A DNA stretch of 26,772 bases from Rhizophagus sp. LPA8_4_AMF (GCA_021464525.1 JADRCO010000765.1:1-26772), one strand, 5' to 3'. Shown: positions 10,112 through 20,789, counted from the first letter of the stretch. Notes: generated by a model from the sequence alone, not told the origin. Translations and numbers: made by a program.

Positions 10112-11481
10112 ATTATTGTGCAACTGAAAAATTTACTTCGCCAAGTACCATTTTTAATAATAATTACTTAATATGTAGAAGAATATCTACCCCTTATACA
10201 ATTTATACAATGTAATGATGAATAAATACTGTCTTACTGATCCTTTGTCTTACTGATCCAACTTTTCTGATGATAAAAGGTCGTTACAACTTATTTCAAT
10301 TACATTTCAACCATGATAATTTTATACACAATTTCAAACCATGATAATTTCAACTTACATATTAACTATGATAATTAATAAAATATTAAATACCCAAAAT
10401 ATAATTATTACTGCTTTCTTTCTATTTGTAAGATATCAACAGTCTCATTACAGAAATTATTAAGGAATTAAAAAAGAACTTAATAATTTTACCAACAAAA
10501 TAAAGAATGATAGGATTTCCTATAGATGGAGTTTATAACCTTAGTGGTCCAGTTCTTGAATGGTTTATTACTAGAATTCACAATGAATTAATCCATTTAT
10601 AAATTACAGACATGGATGACTATATTCATTCAAATAAAATGTAAATTATAATAATATAAGTTTAATGATGACTTTACACAAATAGATAAAATGACTGATA
10701 TGTCGATCCTGAACCAAATCCAAATAAAATATATTTGGTTTTACACCCCAAGCTTCCCATCAACCGCAAACCGTCTTCGTTCTATGTCAGGTCTGTATAC
10801 TAATAAAATCTGAAAATTTTAAAATCCTTTATTAAATAATTTGTTATATTATAGATTCAGAAATTATTATTCTTTTAATGACTTACGGATTAACAAATAA
10901 CGGAAATTCATATGAAAATCACCGGATACTCAGTCGATTTTTTGGAATTCAACATATTTAGAATTTTAAAATTTAATTTTTTTTTAACATAACGCTTAAC
11001 CTATAAAAATTTATTATTAACAAAACACAACATTATTCCTCTGATAGTTGTTACCATTTTATCAATTGTATATTTTACATATAGGGAGGGTATACGATTA
11101 CTATTTTCAATATGAATCATGTGGCAAAGTTTCTGCGTGCAATAATAATATAAATCATCTTAATTTCTGCAAAAATTATGAAATTATATGAAATTATGAG
11201 AAATTACACTAGCCAAAAAATGCTTAAAAAAAAAAGAACGTCAGAAAGAAAAATTGAAATAAAAAGTAATTGAAGTAACCAGGTATTAATATAAAATATA
11301 TATTTATTAATCTAGTAGTATTTATATTTTTATTACATGGTTTCGTTCATGCAAAAAAATAAACAAGTAAATAATTAACGTTTTTAAGTAAATATTTAGT
11401 AAAGTTACAAAAGTTTTTTCAAAAAATTTTGAAAAATCACGTTACTTTTTAGACAGTACTAATAATCAAAATGATCATCGT
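10112..11481. other. AT-rich intergenic stretch between two retroelement insertions
   Basis: TGTCTTACTGATCC is duplicated in tandem near 10229-10260, and AACCATGATAATTT recurs between 10308 and 10350. No gene is supported. Confidence 0.35.
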
Positions 11482-12634
11482 ATACTCGAACCTCGGTTTC
11501 TGCATTTTCATTATATTTCCACAGTAAAATTTTTTTTCTCTTTTTTTCTTTATTTTTTTTATGAGGAGAGAGAACCACGGGGTGGCCTCTGGCAGAAAGG
11601 ACTCCTCTGCTCCCTCTTGTTCTTCGGAAGGATGGGTTCACGAAGTTGTTGAACCTGAAGTATTCCCTCTTAGTGAGGAAGCTAAAAATTATCCTTATCT
11701 TATTTTAGAACATCCTGGTGCTTATCTTGGGTCTTCGCCAGAATGACTGGAAATTTATCATCGTCAACAAACACTTCTTAACCCTCACAATATTCTTAAA
11801 AATACTAATATTTTCAAACGAGACCCTCGTGCCTTGGACTTGTGGATTCTCCACACCTTCACTCATTTCTTTGACCAAGTGTCGCTGGCTTCCCTTCACC
11901 AGGCTTGGTCACATGCTCAAAATGTTAATCTTCCTTTTAGGGATATCGCAAACGAGTTCTTCAACTCTAATGGTCATTTCTACGAACCAATCGATTCACA
12001 TGCTTCAATTGAAGAGATTTCCCATATCAAGCTACACTCATACAACAGAGATTATCTATCACAACCACATGTCAAATCTTCACGTGACAAACGTCACAAG
12101 ACATATCAAGAAGACTTCCAAACTTTATATTACCGGCTTCAACAACTCTGTATAAGACGTCTCAACCTCAACCATAACTACACATCCGTTTCCGAGTCTC
12201 TTGCACGACACAGATGGCTCGACCTCTACTGGCTCTTTGTTTTTCTGGCTTTTTTCTTCTTTACGTGATGTGGGTCCCCTTTTATGTCATTATTCACATA
12301 TACTTAAAATAGATGATAGAAATTTTTTCTGCGTCCGGGTTTCATTTGTAGAGGGTTTTTTTCTTTTTTCCTATTTTTGTTTTCTTGACTTATTATATAA
12401 CTTTGGAATCATCCAGCCTCTGGCCTAGTCATTCTGATCTTTAGATCCTGTGACTTTCTTCTTCCTTTTCTAATCCAAAGTGGCGTTACCTATCCCTCGG
12501 GATTTGTATCTTGGTTATTCTTAAAGGTGTTTCGTACAGAATTCTTTGTTAGTCTTCTAGAAATATAAATTGTAACTTTGTTCACGTTGAGAAATAAAAA
12601 TAAAAATAAAAATAAAATACTCAAACCTTGGTTT
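11482..12634 (+). mobile_element. Second non-LTR-type insertion with imperfect 18-bp duplication and AAAAT-rich tail
   Basis: ATACTCGAACCTCGGTTT (11482-11499) recurs as ATACTCAAACCTTGGTTT (12617-12634). The two differences are CG in the left copy against CA and TG in the right, as expected from CpG deamination. The intervening 1.1 kb holds an interrupted ORF, a non-coding 3' part and a terminal AAATAAAAATAAAAATAAAA tract (about 12593-12616). A simple-repeat tail next to a duplication fits a non-LTR retroelement older than the copy at 9489. Class and family are not resolved. Confidence 0.72.
11561..12268 (+). pseudogene. Retroelement ORF interrupted by one in-frame TGA
   Basis: One reading frame runs from ATG at 11561 to TGA at 12266-12268. 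It is broken only by an in-frame TGA at 11744-11746, where GAA TGA CTG suggests an ancestral CGA arginine codon. The first 61 residues include a serine-rich start and EVFPLSEEAKNYPYLILEHP. The 173 after the stop include RDPRALDLWILHTFTHFFDQ, LPFRDIANEFF, a basic stretch (SSRDKRHK) and RLNLNHNYTSVSESLARHR. Continuous coding character across the stop indicates one decayed gene. It lies inside the duplication-bounded insertion, so it is probably an element-encoded protein. I do not recognise a catalytic motif (no YxDD, no endonuclease signature). Confidence 0.65.
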
Positions 12635-13485
12635 TTATGTTATATTTACACTTTTTTTATACTTTTATATGTTTAGCGTCTTAGGTTTATTTTTTTTGCA
12701 CTCTTACAACCCGCTGTTGCTGGTATAACCTTTCCTACTACACTCTCAAAGCGCTCTTCATCTCTAGTATGTCAACTTTAAGTGAAACTACTTTATCCCT
12801 CAAAAGCTGCCGTCAAATTATACCATCCTGCAAAAACTTTTCATACCTTCCGCAGCATGGATTATGTGACACTCGAGGAGATGGCACACTGTACGATAAA
12901 AAATACCTTTTTAGCAATGGATCTGCCATTACCCACACCTGATAAACACAATCAATCTCCACACCAAAAATAGATCAACGTCAAAAAAACCAAACATTAA
13001 TTTATTATTAGTAAATTCGTCTCATGTTTTATCATTCAACCATCAATCCGATTACTTTAAACGCTTACAATTATTTTGCATTAATAATCATTATTTACAT
13101 TTATTTGCTTGTTCTTGTTCTAAAGCTTTGTTTGCTTTTTCAAATTCAAGAATATCATTTCTTAATTGATTACTATCAATATTAGGTAAGAAAGGTGTCT
13201 ACCCATATGAGTACATGGGGTAGTTCCTTTTGATCCAAGTATTATGATATTTCCATCTTCCATACCTACAAGATTCAAGTTATATTTAATGTAATGCAGG
13301 TTTTGGCATGATCTGGTATGAATATAATAATTAAATTCTTTGCATTACATTATAAAGGAAGGGATGCTGCTCAGATGGATCAAAATTACAAGCAATAATA
13401 ACTCATATTCTTTATTGCAATTGACAAAAACAATACTGAATTACCTGTTCAATTTGTTGTAATGCTATTTAACTGATTTTTTATA
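12635..13485. other. Intergenic stretch with small coding-like remnants
   Basis: 12700-12970 has raised GC and short open frames on the plus strand without recognisable motifs. A perfect 12-bp inverted repeat, TAATGTAATGCA and TGCATTACATTA, sits at 13287-13298 and 13341-13352. No intact gene is present. Confidence 0.35.
13091..13190 (-). pseudogene. Short coding-like remnant with a charged helical C-terminus
   Basis: On the minus strand a frame ending TAA at 13091-13093 reads LPNIDSNQLRNDILEFEKAN, then an E/Q/K-rich tail ending NKCK. It looks like the end of a coiled-coil-like protein. No start or upstream exon was found, so it is listed as a fragment of an unknown gene. Confidence 0.3.
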
Positions 13486-15020
13486 ATGTTCAAATGCTTT
13501 AAGAGTTTTTTTTTAAAAAAAAAAAATAAACACGCCAGAAGTAATAATACACAATACTTACTCAAACTATTAATAGATAAATATTTAGCTCTTAAAAATA
13601 GACTTTCGTCTAACGTCCCTAATAATAGAAAAACTAAAAATTTTGTTAAATTCTTACTATCGTTGGGATTTTATTTCCATGTAGCACACTTTGCCGCAAT
13701 CCCGCAGCATCAGCCTTATCCAAAAACCGATGGAAATGTAATCGTCATAGAGATTTATTACATAAACCTGCTTCACCGCTTCACGTTATGTGCGCTGCAA
13801 AGAACAAATGGACGCTTGCGTCAACAAACACAAAAATCGTCTTGGTATTAATTACACCATAACGATCCGCAAATATAAACATCCTCCGTCGTACAAAGAT
13901 GTGAAATGGATCACGCGATTAAAAATTACAAAGGTGTCTATTATAAAGAATATAATCTACGTTTCGACGTAGTTAGTTAGAACTGATAAACAATTGGAAC
14001 GATGGAATCGTATTACACAACTTCATTTAAAGAAAGAACGACAAAGTCAGTATTCCCCCTTTTTATATACACCACATACTACCAACAAGGATGATTTTAT
14101 CTTTAAACAAATTCAACATGCACCGTATAAATCTGTTATTTTACACCATTCTCCTTTATCACCTGAAGAGAAACAACAAAAACGTAAAGTTAAGGACTTC
14201 CGATGTAAACTTAAAAAATGCATAGCAGCCGGTTACGAAGGTATAAACCTAATTTAAAGAAACGAGGAAAAAGACATGAGAAAAAGAACAAAAAAACCGT
14301 AGAATAAGTATTTAAATCCTACAGCATATACGATCGATAAAGATCCGGTAACCCAAGAAACGATTATACGAGCGCTCAATCCTATGAATGGAGGTCCTAG
14401 TCGGATCATAGAAAATATTTCCGTCCGAAAGAACGATTCTAATGTCGTTTTATATTTCAGATACCGATCGTGTTATCTTACAACAACGTATATATATTTA
14501 CGTCGCAATTCAAAAAAGTATCCTTCGCCGACCGTTTCAGATGATGAAGTTAATCATGATTTATCCACACGACCTTTTAAACGAATCAAGATCTCCGATA
14601 CGGAGGATTCGATGACCATTGACTACCCGCCGACGCCGGCGAAACATCATGATGACAATGTTTGACCGATAAAAGAAGAATTAAACAACAAAATGGTCAT
14701 CTAGCAATTTAAACCATGTCGTACCCGGCAGTATTTACGTACAGCACCATTAGGTGAAAAAATAATACGGGTGTAATTTTATCTTTCGTTTTGTTATGAA
14801 TTTTATTTTTTCATTGATTTCCTACGGTTCTCTCACTACTACAGCAACTTTGTTACTGTTAGTTAGTACTTTTTATTGAAGGGTGGGTCCTACTTTTTGG
14901 GATGTGCATTTCTAGTTATATTTTAGTTAACTTCTTTCATGTACTTATACCTCTGTAGTTTGTTACATTGATGTGGCAGAGTGCCTGCTTTTCTAAAGTA
15001 AAAATAAAATAAATAAAAAT
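13486..15020 (+). mobile_element. Heavily decayed retroelement-like copy with AAATAA tail
   Basis: Plus-strand coding-like pieces are spread over 13550-14665 in two or more frames. They include YKGVYYKEYNLRFDVV (about 13920-13970), ERWNRITQLHLKKERQ (13997 onward) and KRIKISDTEDSMTIDYPPTP (about 14580-14640), ending TGA at 14663-14665. Stops and frameshifts separate them. About 330 bp of non-coding sequence follows, then a tail reading AAAAATAAAATAAATAAAAA (about 15001-15020). The order of decayed ORF, 3' region and simple-repeat tail parallels the 11482-12634 insertion. I found no target-site duplication and cannot place the 5' end, so the left boundary is approximate and the family unknown. 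Confidence 0.45.
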
Positions 15021-16420
15021 CGTATACCCTACCCTTAAAGTCTTCCATATTTTCGGTATTTCTATTAGAATTTCGGCGTTTTTTTGTGACATGGCATTTT
15101 TATAGTCAGTTAATGTACTACAATTACTCCAATGAAAAAACTTTTATCATGAATTAGTTGTATACATTTAAACTTATGTTATGCCTTTTCGGATATGCCA
15201 AAATGCAACGGAAAAAATTAAAATGGACATGTTCATAGACTGTTATAGCAGACTGCTATGAAAAGGCATAAATTCATTGTTTGGTATTCATGGTATTCAC
15301 AAATGTTTAAATAATACTAATAAAGAATTATTATGTAATGTATGAGTGCTTTCATACTTATTAAATAACTTTACTTAGCCTACTTTATTAATTACTAATG
15401 TTAGAATTAATATTATAAAATTTATAAAAAAATGCGATTATTGTAAAAAAAAAAAAAAAAAATTGTTACAGTTATGTCAATATTTTATGCTAAAGCTTTT
15501 CAAAAATATTTGATTTTAACATTTTAACGTGAAAAGGGGAGAAAGAAATAGTTGTAGCTAGTAAAAACTGATCGCGCCACACGTGGTGTGCATTGTAGTA
15601 TAGTGCACATCCGTACGCTACATACATAGGTGTCTATAACATAACATCTTTTCGACTTGCCATAATAATATATAAATAAATCATATTATTTCTTTTTTTT
15701 TTTATTTGTAATTTCAAAATAAAAATAAAGTTTTAACTTAAAAAAAACTAATATTCAAAATAATTTTATTTGAAATTGATGAAATTTATGTTATAACGAA
15801 ATTATTAATTTATGTAATTTTATTATTGGTATAATTATTATGATTGATCAATAAGCTGGCAAAGAAAATTTGATGCTATGAAATTAATAATTAAAGACTA
15901 GATTGAAATTACAATCATTTAGAGAATTCATGTATATTTCTTAATTATGCTTATTTTAAATATTTTTTTTTAATAAAAGTCCTTCAATATTTAATATTAG
16001 AAATTGTTAATGACCACTTAATCAATTTGCTAGTAATCTTGGAATGAATTTTCTATATTAAAACGCATTTCTAACTTTATTTATTATTCTACTAGCTGCG
16101 ATAAAAATAAGATTCATAATCAATAGACATCGATGTTAATATGTTATATAGTGCTGTACAATTGGATAAAAAAATATTGCTACATTAGTGGCTTCTAGTA
16201 TATTACAGTATTTGTAAGGTGTGAATATAAAAGCGACAAATAATATCTTTTCTTATTTTTAAGTGGATAAGTAGAAGAGCGTGAAACATCGTGTTAAACT
16301 GTTAATAAACAATCTGACTTATAACTCCACAGCAAAGGGAATTTACTGCTTCAGAAATTTACATACCAAGAAATCGAAATCATTAATTTTATATTCAGTG
16401 AAGGTAAATGTACAATTTTA
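15021..16420. other. AT-rich intergenic stretch
   Basis: Only one small structure was noted: a perfect 12-bp inverted repeat, TTATGCCTTTTC at 15179-15190 and GAAAAGGCATAA at 15260-15271, possibly the ends of a 93-bp miniature element. No gene is supported. Confidence 0.35.
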
Positions 16421-16939
16421 GGCCGGGCAAAAAAAAAATAATTTTAGATTCTCGTGACCCGGCCGGGTCTGTTTTATGAAAATCCATGTTTTAAAATTTT
16501 TTATCACGTGACTTTTATATAATGAAATTTTACTTTATTAATAAAAATTAAAATTTTAACCTGTTATTTCGTAATCTTTTTTCTACTCTAAACTTAGTAT
16601 CTTTACTACGTTTTTTCTTATTTGAAACTGTTGTATAACACACTCACTACAATAATAATAATACTCTTCTTTTATATTAACTCTATCAGATTCATCGCTT
16701 TCATCTTCTGGTACTTTTCCACACTTCTGTTGTATTATTACATGTTAATCCATCATTAACTTTTACTTTTTTAAAAATTTCTTTCACATCATCATTTTCA
16801 CTATTCTCATTACCATTTAAATACAAAATATAATACAAAATACATATAAAAAAATTTTATACATAAAAAAAAACCGGGCAGCGCAGGCCGATTTTAAAAT
16901 TTTATGTCACGAGAATCTAAAAAAATTTTTTGCCCGGCC
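16421..16939. mobile_element. PIF/Harbinger-like non-autonomous element with TTA duplication
   Basis: The terminal inverted repeats begin GGCCGGGCAAAAAA and share TTTTAGATTCTCGTGAC (left 16421-16458, right 16906-16939). Directly outside are TTA at 16418-16420 and TTA at 16940-16942. A GGCC start plus a 3-bp TTA/TAA duplication is the signature of the PIF/Harbinger superfamily. The 519-bp length rules out an intact transposase, so it would need a partner element to move. The interior contains a minus-strand coding remnant. Confidence 0.75.
16600..16820 (-). pseudogene. Coding remnant inside the Harbinger-like element
   Basis: On the minus strand from 16820 a frame reads NGNENSENDDVKEIFKKVKV, continues to NNTTE, and after a shift resumes as VPEDESDESDRVNIKEEYYY with two nearby cysteines (SEC). 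The acidic, charged composition is coding-like and unlike the flanking AT-rich sequence. It could be what is left of an element protein or a captured host exon. No family was recognised. Confidence 0.4.
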
Positions 16940-17454
16940 TTATGTCTGACAAATTCAATAAATAAAAAGTTTTTGGGGCATTTTCAAATAACCCGAATGA
17001 CACGTAGCCTCATCTTGGCTACTGATGACTGATAATGGCTATGATATTTTTAATACCATAGTGGCTTAACTCTTTCACCAGTTTGATGCTGCCATTATTT
17101 TTCAAGACAAACGAAAAATACAGGGATTTCCATTTCAAAGCCTGCTAAGCCATTACATAATAACTGATAACATAATGTCACGTGATGGGTCAGAATGGCG
17201 CAGCCCTTCAGTTCGATACTTCAAGAAACCTAGACGAACAGCAGATGGCAAAAACATCGGATGCTCGGAGATCATCTATTCAAAGCCTCATCTTTTCAAA
17301 ACTTGCTACTGGGCAACGTACAGTAATAACGTGCCACGATTTAATCCTGCATCAATAATCTTTTTAGACGAAAATTCGTTTTGATTAACTGATTCTAAGC
17401 ATCCAGACTTATGACCTCGCTAGGCAATAAGCCTCTATACCGATTTATAATGTG

Positions 17455-17462
17455 TATAAATA
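17455..17462 (+). promoter_or_regulatory. TATA box of the secreted beta-trefoil-like gene
   Basis: TATAAATA lies 59 bp upstream of the ATG at 17521. Transcription would then start near 17485, which excludes the upstream in-frame ATG at 17452 as the real start. Confidence 0.55.
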
Positions 17463-17520
17463 CACCTCAACTAAAAAAAAATTTCCTTTCTACAGAATAA
17501 AAAAAGTAAAAATCAACAAA

Positions 17521-17940
17521 ATGAAATTTATCTTACTTTTGCTCCTTTCAACCATCCTTTATACTGCTGTTGCTCAAAATATCGTTATAATTCCAACTAA
17601 AATTCGATTAAAAAGTAGTAATCTTTATTGGACATTAAATGGTCTTGATGTTGTTTTAGGCTTAAATGGTACCGAGTGGGCAATTTATAACAATGAAATC
17701 TCACCCTATGCTGACGATTACAGCGTCCGATACAACGGTCCTGGTATACAACTCTCTATTGTAAAGGGTAAACATAGACCTGCCGAAAAATGGGATGTTG
17801 GCAATGATACCGTTTGTTCCAAACTAATACCTCGTGAATGTGCAACAGCAAGTGAAATTGAAGAGGGAGGGAAAGTTATTGCTTCTATTAAACGGACTGA
17901 TAACCCTAAACAGTTGTGGATATTTGAGAGTCATTTTTAA
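17521..17940 (+). CDS. Secreted protein, 139 residues, beta-trefoil (ricin-B-like) candidate
   Basis: The start at 17521 is chosen because it directly opens a signal peptide (MKFILLLLLSTILYTAVA, cleavage expected near residue 18) and lies just downstream of a TATA box. An in-frame ATG at 17452 sits on the TATA box itself. The mature chain has two N-glycosylation sequons (NGT 49-51, NDT 95-97) and only two cysteines (99 and 107), a likely disulfide. Tryptophans recur at 53, 91 and 133 in TEW, EKW and QLW contexts, spaced 38 and 42 residues. That matches the roughly 40-residue subdomains and QxW motifs of ricin-B-type beta-trefoil lectins. The lectin fold and sugar binding are inference; secretion is well supported. 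It is a single exon with no frame defect. The 3' flank has AATAAA near 17995. Confidence 0.85.
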   Translation: MKFILLLLLSTILYTAVAQNIVIIPTKIRLKSSNLYWTLNGLDVVLGLNGTEWAIYNNEISPYADDYSVRYNGPGIQLSIVKGKHRPAEKWDVGNDTVCSKLIPRECATASEIEEGGKVIASIKRTDNPKQLWIFESHF

Positions 17941-18159
17941 ATGTACTTTTATATATCATTATGCTTTTATTATACTGTATTATTATATAATATTAATAAA
18001 ATATATAGTTGTATAATATATAGCGTGGATGTGTAACTTGCATCAAAATAAAATAATATAAAATAAATTTTTATATGCCGCTTTTTTTATATTCCCCCTG
18101 GTCTTAAGTCAATGAAATTTGTCCATGGTCTTTTATTATACTAACTTGAAATCTTAAAG

Positions 18160-18660
18160 AAGTGTGATACAACCGGAATAAAGATATTATTGGATGGCGA
18201 GGTATCACAAATAATTTATTGTTTTGATCCTCAAGGCTTTAAGATTCCTGATAAGATTGTTTCCAAGCCATCCTCTTTGGTTTATAATGGTATGTTTGTT
18301 TGGAAAAGTACAACATTCGAAATTAAGAAATTCGTCAAAGATGCCAATAAAGAAGTAATTATTAGTGAGGTGTGTTAACTATACAGTTTTTATCGTATAT
18401 AACTTTATCAAATTAGTATCAAATTCACTATTTTTATTTTCAGATTCATGTAACGGGAATTGTTAATCTTCATCCAAATATAATTACATTTTATGGAGTC
18501 ACGAAATTAGATGAAATAAACTATTCGCCTGTTCTCGAATATGCAGACGGCTGAAACATTAACAAATTATATGGGTACCATAACCTTTAAATGAGAAAGC
18601 CAAATAAGGTTCGTTAAAGAAATTGCGAATACGATTTTCAACTTTTTATCATCAGTACTA
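18160..18660 (+). pseudogene. Protein kinase pseudogene, N-lobe fragment of two exons
   Basis: A perfect TACTAAC branch site (18138-18144) and AG acceptor precede an exon at 18160-18369 (CDTTGIKILLDGEVSQ, then FVWKSTTFEIKKF). It splices with a GTGTGT donor and TTTTCAG acceptor to an exon starting at 18444, giving IHVTGIVNLHPNIITFYGVT and LEYADG. The HPNIITFYGVT and EYADG parts match the beta-4/beta-5 and hinge region of fungal tyrosine-kinase-like kinases common in Rhizophagus. TGA at 18552-18554 follows EYADG. After a frame change similarity continues (TLTNYMGTITFK, stop, QIRFVKEIANTIF) to about 18650 and ends before any catalytic HRD or DFG motif. No 5' exon with a start codon was found upstream, so it is a truncated dead copy. 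Confidence 0.72.
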
Positions 18661-19469
18661 TGATTCAATGGACCTTTCTCTCATATTGCTAAAGTAGTAG
18701 TAAATTTTTTTTAACTCTTTATTAATGATAAATTCATTGTATGGTATCCGTTCAAATATTGCATCATTATATCTATTAATTAATTGCATTTTTTGAATAA
18801 AGTCATCAAGTTTTATATTTCCACTAGTCCAGTCTGTAAAGTTATTTTTTAATTGATTTATTTGACATTGTTTACACCATTTATACTTTCTATCATCGTA
18901 TTTGTTACCACATTTTTGAAACAATGGTCAAAATATTCATTATTAAAAACTAAAATATAAACTATATAAAGTTCTGCATCTGGATTTTGAGATATTCCGA
19001 AGATTATTCATTTTTTAAATATGATTCGACCTATCAAAACATGGAAAAAAATTAATATTATATATTGATATTCAATTTAATATTTAGGAAATATTAATAC
19101 CTCAATTAAAAATTAGTCAGTAATTTCTTGTGAAATATGTAAATATTTTAAATAAACTTTTTCATGTAATTTTCTCATCAGCCTTTCATAATAATCAAAG
19201 TATAATGGACCTTTCTCCCATATTGTTAAAGTATAGGTTTCTAACTCTTTAATAATGATAAACTCGTTGTATGGTATAATTCAAATATAACATCATCACA
19301 TTTATTGCATTTACTGAATGAAGTCATCAAGCTTTACATTTCTACTAGTCCAATTTGGCCTTCCTGATAAAGGGCCTATAGCAACAATAATTCTTATATA
19401 TTCTTCGGAGCCTCCAACACTATTGTGTGCATGAATTAGCTTAGAATAGGCTCTACTATCTAAATCCAT
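18658..19469 (-). pseudogene. Decayed kinase-type gene fragment with two repeated modules
   Basis: Read right to left, the first module holds PNWTSRNVKLDDFIQ, then stops, IIPYNEFIIIKELE, and TIWEKGPLYFDYYERLMRKL running to a stop at 19113-19115. After a probable intron come GISQNPDAELYIV (near 18980) and, one frame away, the second module: KCGNKYDDRKYKWCKQCQIN, NNFTDWTSGNIKLDDFIQKM and IPYNEFIINKELKK, ending with a shifted NMRERSIES. This order of cysteine motif, WTSGN, FIQ, IPYNEF and KGPLYxDYYER is the N-terminal part of kinases abundant in Rhizophagus, where such modules can be repeated. Stops and frameshifts are frequent and no kinase catalytic core remains. It converges with the plus-strand kinase fragment at about 18655. 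Confidence 0.7.
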
Positions 19470-19854
19470 ATTAGCGTTTTGGTAGATTATAACAGAATAT
19501 AATGATTTTATTGATTTATAGTGTTTTTAGTGATTTTAGTTGATTTAGCAATATTATACTCTAATAAATATCAGATTCATTTTTATTTTTATATAGGGTC
19601 ATATCTCGACTATGCTAATTTTTATATTTACATGCATATGCACAGCGCCTTGGCTAAATTGGTTTGTGGTACGACATATATCATATCACATGTATCACCT
19701 AGCTCCCTGCCAGTTCCATGACAGTTCCTCGATAGTTCTAGGAGAGCTCCAGGGAGCTGGCGAGTTTCTATAAATCACGAGATGATCGGCCAATCAGATT
19801 TCGGATTTTTTCTTTAGCCGGATAGCCTTTGATTCGGGAAAATTATTACAACTA
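19470..19854. other. Intergenic stretch
   Basis: No gene is supported. AGCTCCCTGCCAG near 19700 and CTCCAGGGAGCTGGCG near 19747 can pair as a GC-rich stem, the only structure noted. Confidence 0.35.
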
Positions 19855-20330
19855 TTTTTCTGATGGTAGAGTCTGGACACCGTGTCCTGGCTTGACTTAA
19901 TTGCGCAGAAGTGAGATCAACATCCGGTTAAATTTATCTCCCGAAACCTACATTTTTTCTGATGTAAGCATGGGATCTGCGTCAGGTTAAATTTATCTCC
20001 TGAAATCATGATAGCAGAGTAGAGTCTGGACACGATGTCCGGGCTCGACTTAATTGCGCAGAAGAAACGGCGCAGTACCTTCGGGATAATCTGGAAATTA
20101 TTTTCCGTGATGTTCGGCAAAAAGTACTTTATATTATATTTAGCAGTGATCATTGATGTATGTCCCCGAAATGCTTTATTAATACATGTTTGAAATACAC
20201 GTGCAAGAAATACTATTTTTTCTGATGGTAGAGTCTGGACACCGTGTCCGGGCTCGTCAAAATTGCGCAGAAGCGGGATCAGCATCTGGCTAAATTTATC
20301 TCCCGAAACCTACATTTTCTGATGTAAGAT
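19855..20330. repeat. Modular repeat, two full units and partial copies
   Basis: A unit of about 114 bp starts TTTTCTGATGGTAGAGTCTG, passes GGACACCGTGTCC and AATTGCGCAGAAG, and ends AAACCTACATTTTTTCTGATG. It occurs at 19855-19968 and 20214-20328. Between them its second half recurs at about 19969-20009 and its first half at about 20013-20065. The open frame at 19917-20285 (minus) only follows the repeat. Boundaries and class are unknown. Confidence 0.65.
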
Positions 20331-20789
20331 AATCCCGATGAAAAAATCATGTGCGCGTGACCATTTGTCTTCCTTCACGGCTCCACCTTGTTGCCCTTGT
20401 GCAAGTAAGCGAAAAAATAACAAACGAAACTAATAAAATTTGATCAAATCTACCGCCACTGCACATTTTCAATATCATTAATCAAATGAACGAGTATATC
20501 CGCATAGTAAAAACAGAGCATGTTTGTTTGATTTCTCGATTTGACTCTAAAAAACGTTATCACGATGCTTACCAGATTTTCGTCACATATCACTGATGTG
20601 CGATATAATTTATCTAGCACTAAGAGTTTATAACTTTTCTAATCATGAAATATAACGGTAAAACGAAACTATTGCATTGTTTATTTTTTAATTCATTGCT
20701 AAACTTCAGAATTTGTTATAGGTTCGAAATTCTATCATCATGGAAAAATTATATTGCGGAACTTAATACTTTGTATTATCGGTATTAAT
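20331..20789. other. Intergenic stretch
   Basis: A short minus-strand frame near 20340-20430 (LAQGQQGGAVKEDKWSRAHD) is open for about 40 codons but has no start or neighbours to support it. Nothing else was recognised. Confidence 0.3.

Noticed and set aside
15017..15033. ATCGTATACCCTACCC after the A-rich tail as a possible target-site duplication
   Set aside because: The only similar sequence found, near 11090-11105, is in inverted orientation and lies outside the element.
17175..17384. 69-codon frame upstream of the secreted beta-trefoil-like gene
   Set aside because: No motif, no signal peptide and no supporting splice or TATA context.
17452..17520. Upstream in-frame ATG extending the secreted protein by 23 residues
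   Set aside because: It overlaps the TATA box and would bury the signal peptide behind a basic leader.
20340..20440. Minus-strand frame of about 40 codons (LAQGQQGGAVKEDKWSRAHD)
   Set aside because: No start codon, no neighbouring exon and a length possible by chance.
20721..20733. GGTTCGAAATTC, resembling a tRNA B box
   Set aside because: No matching A box, anticodon arm or acceptor stem could be placed around it.
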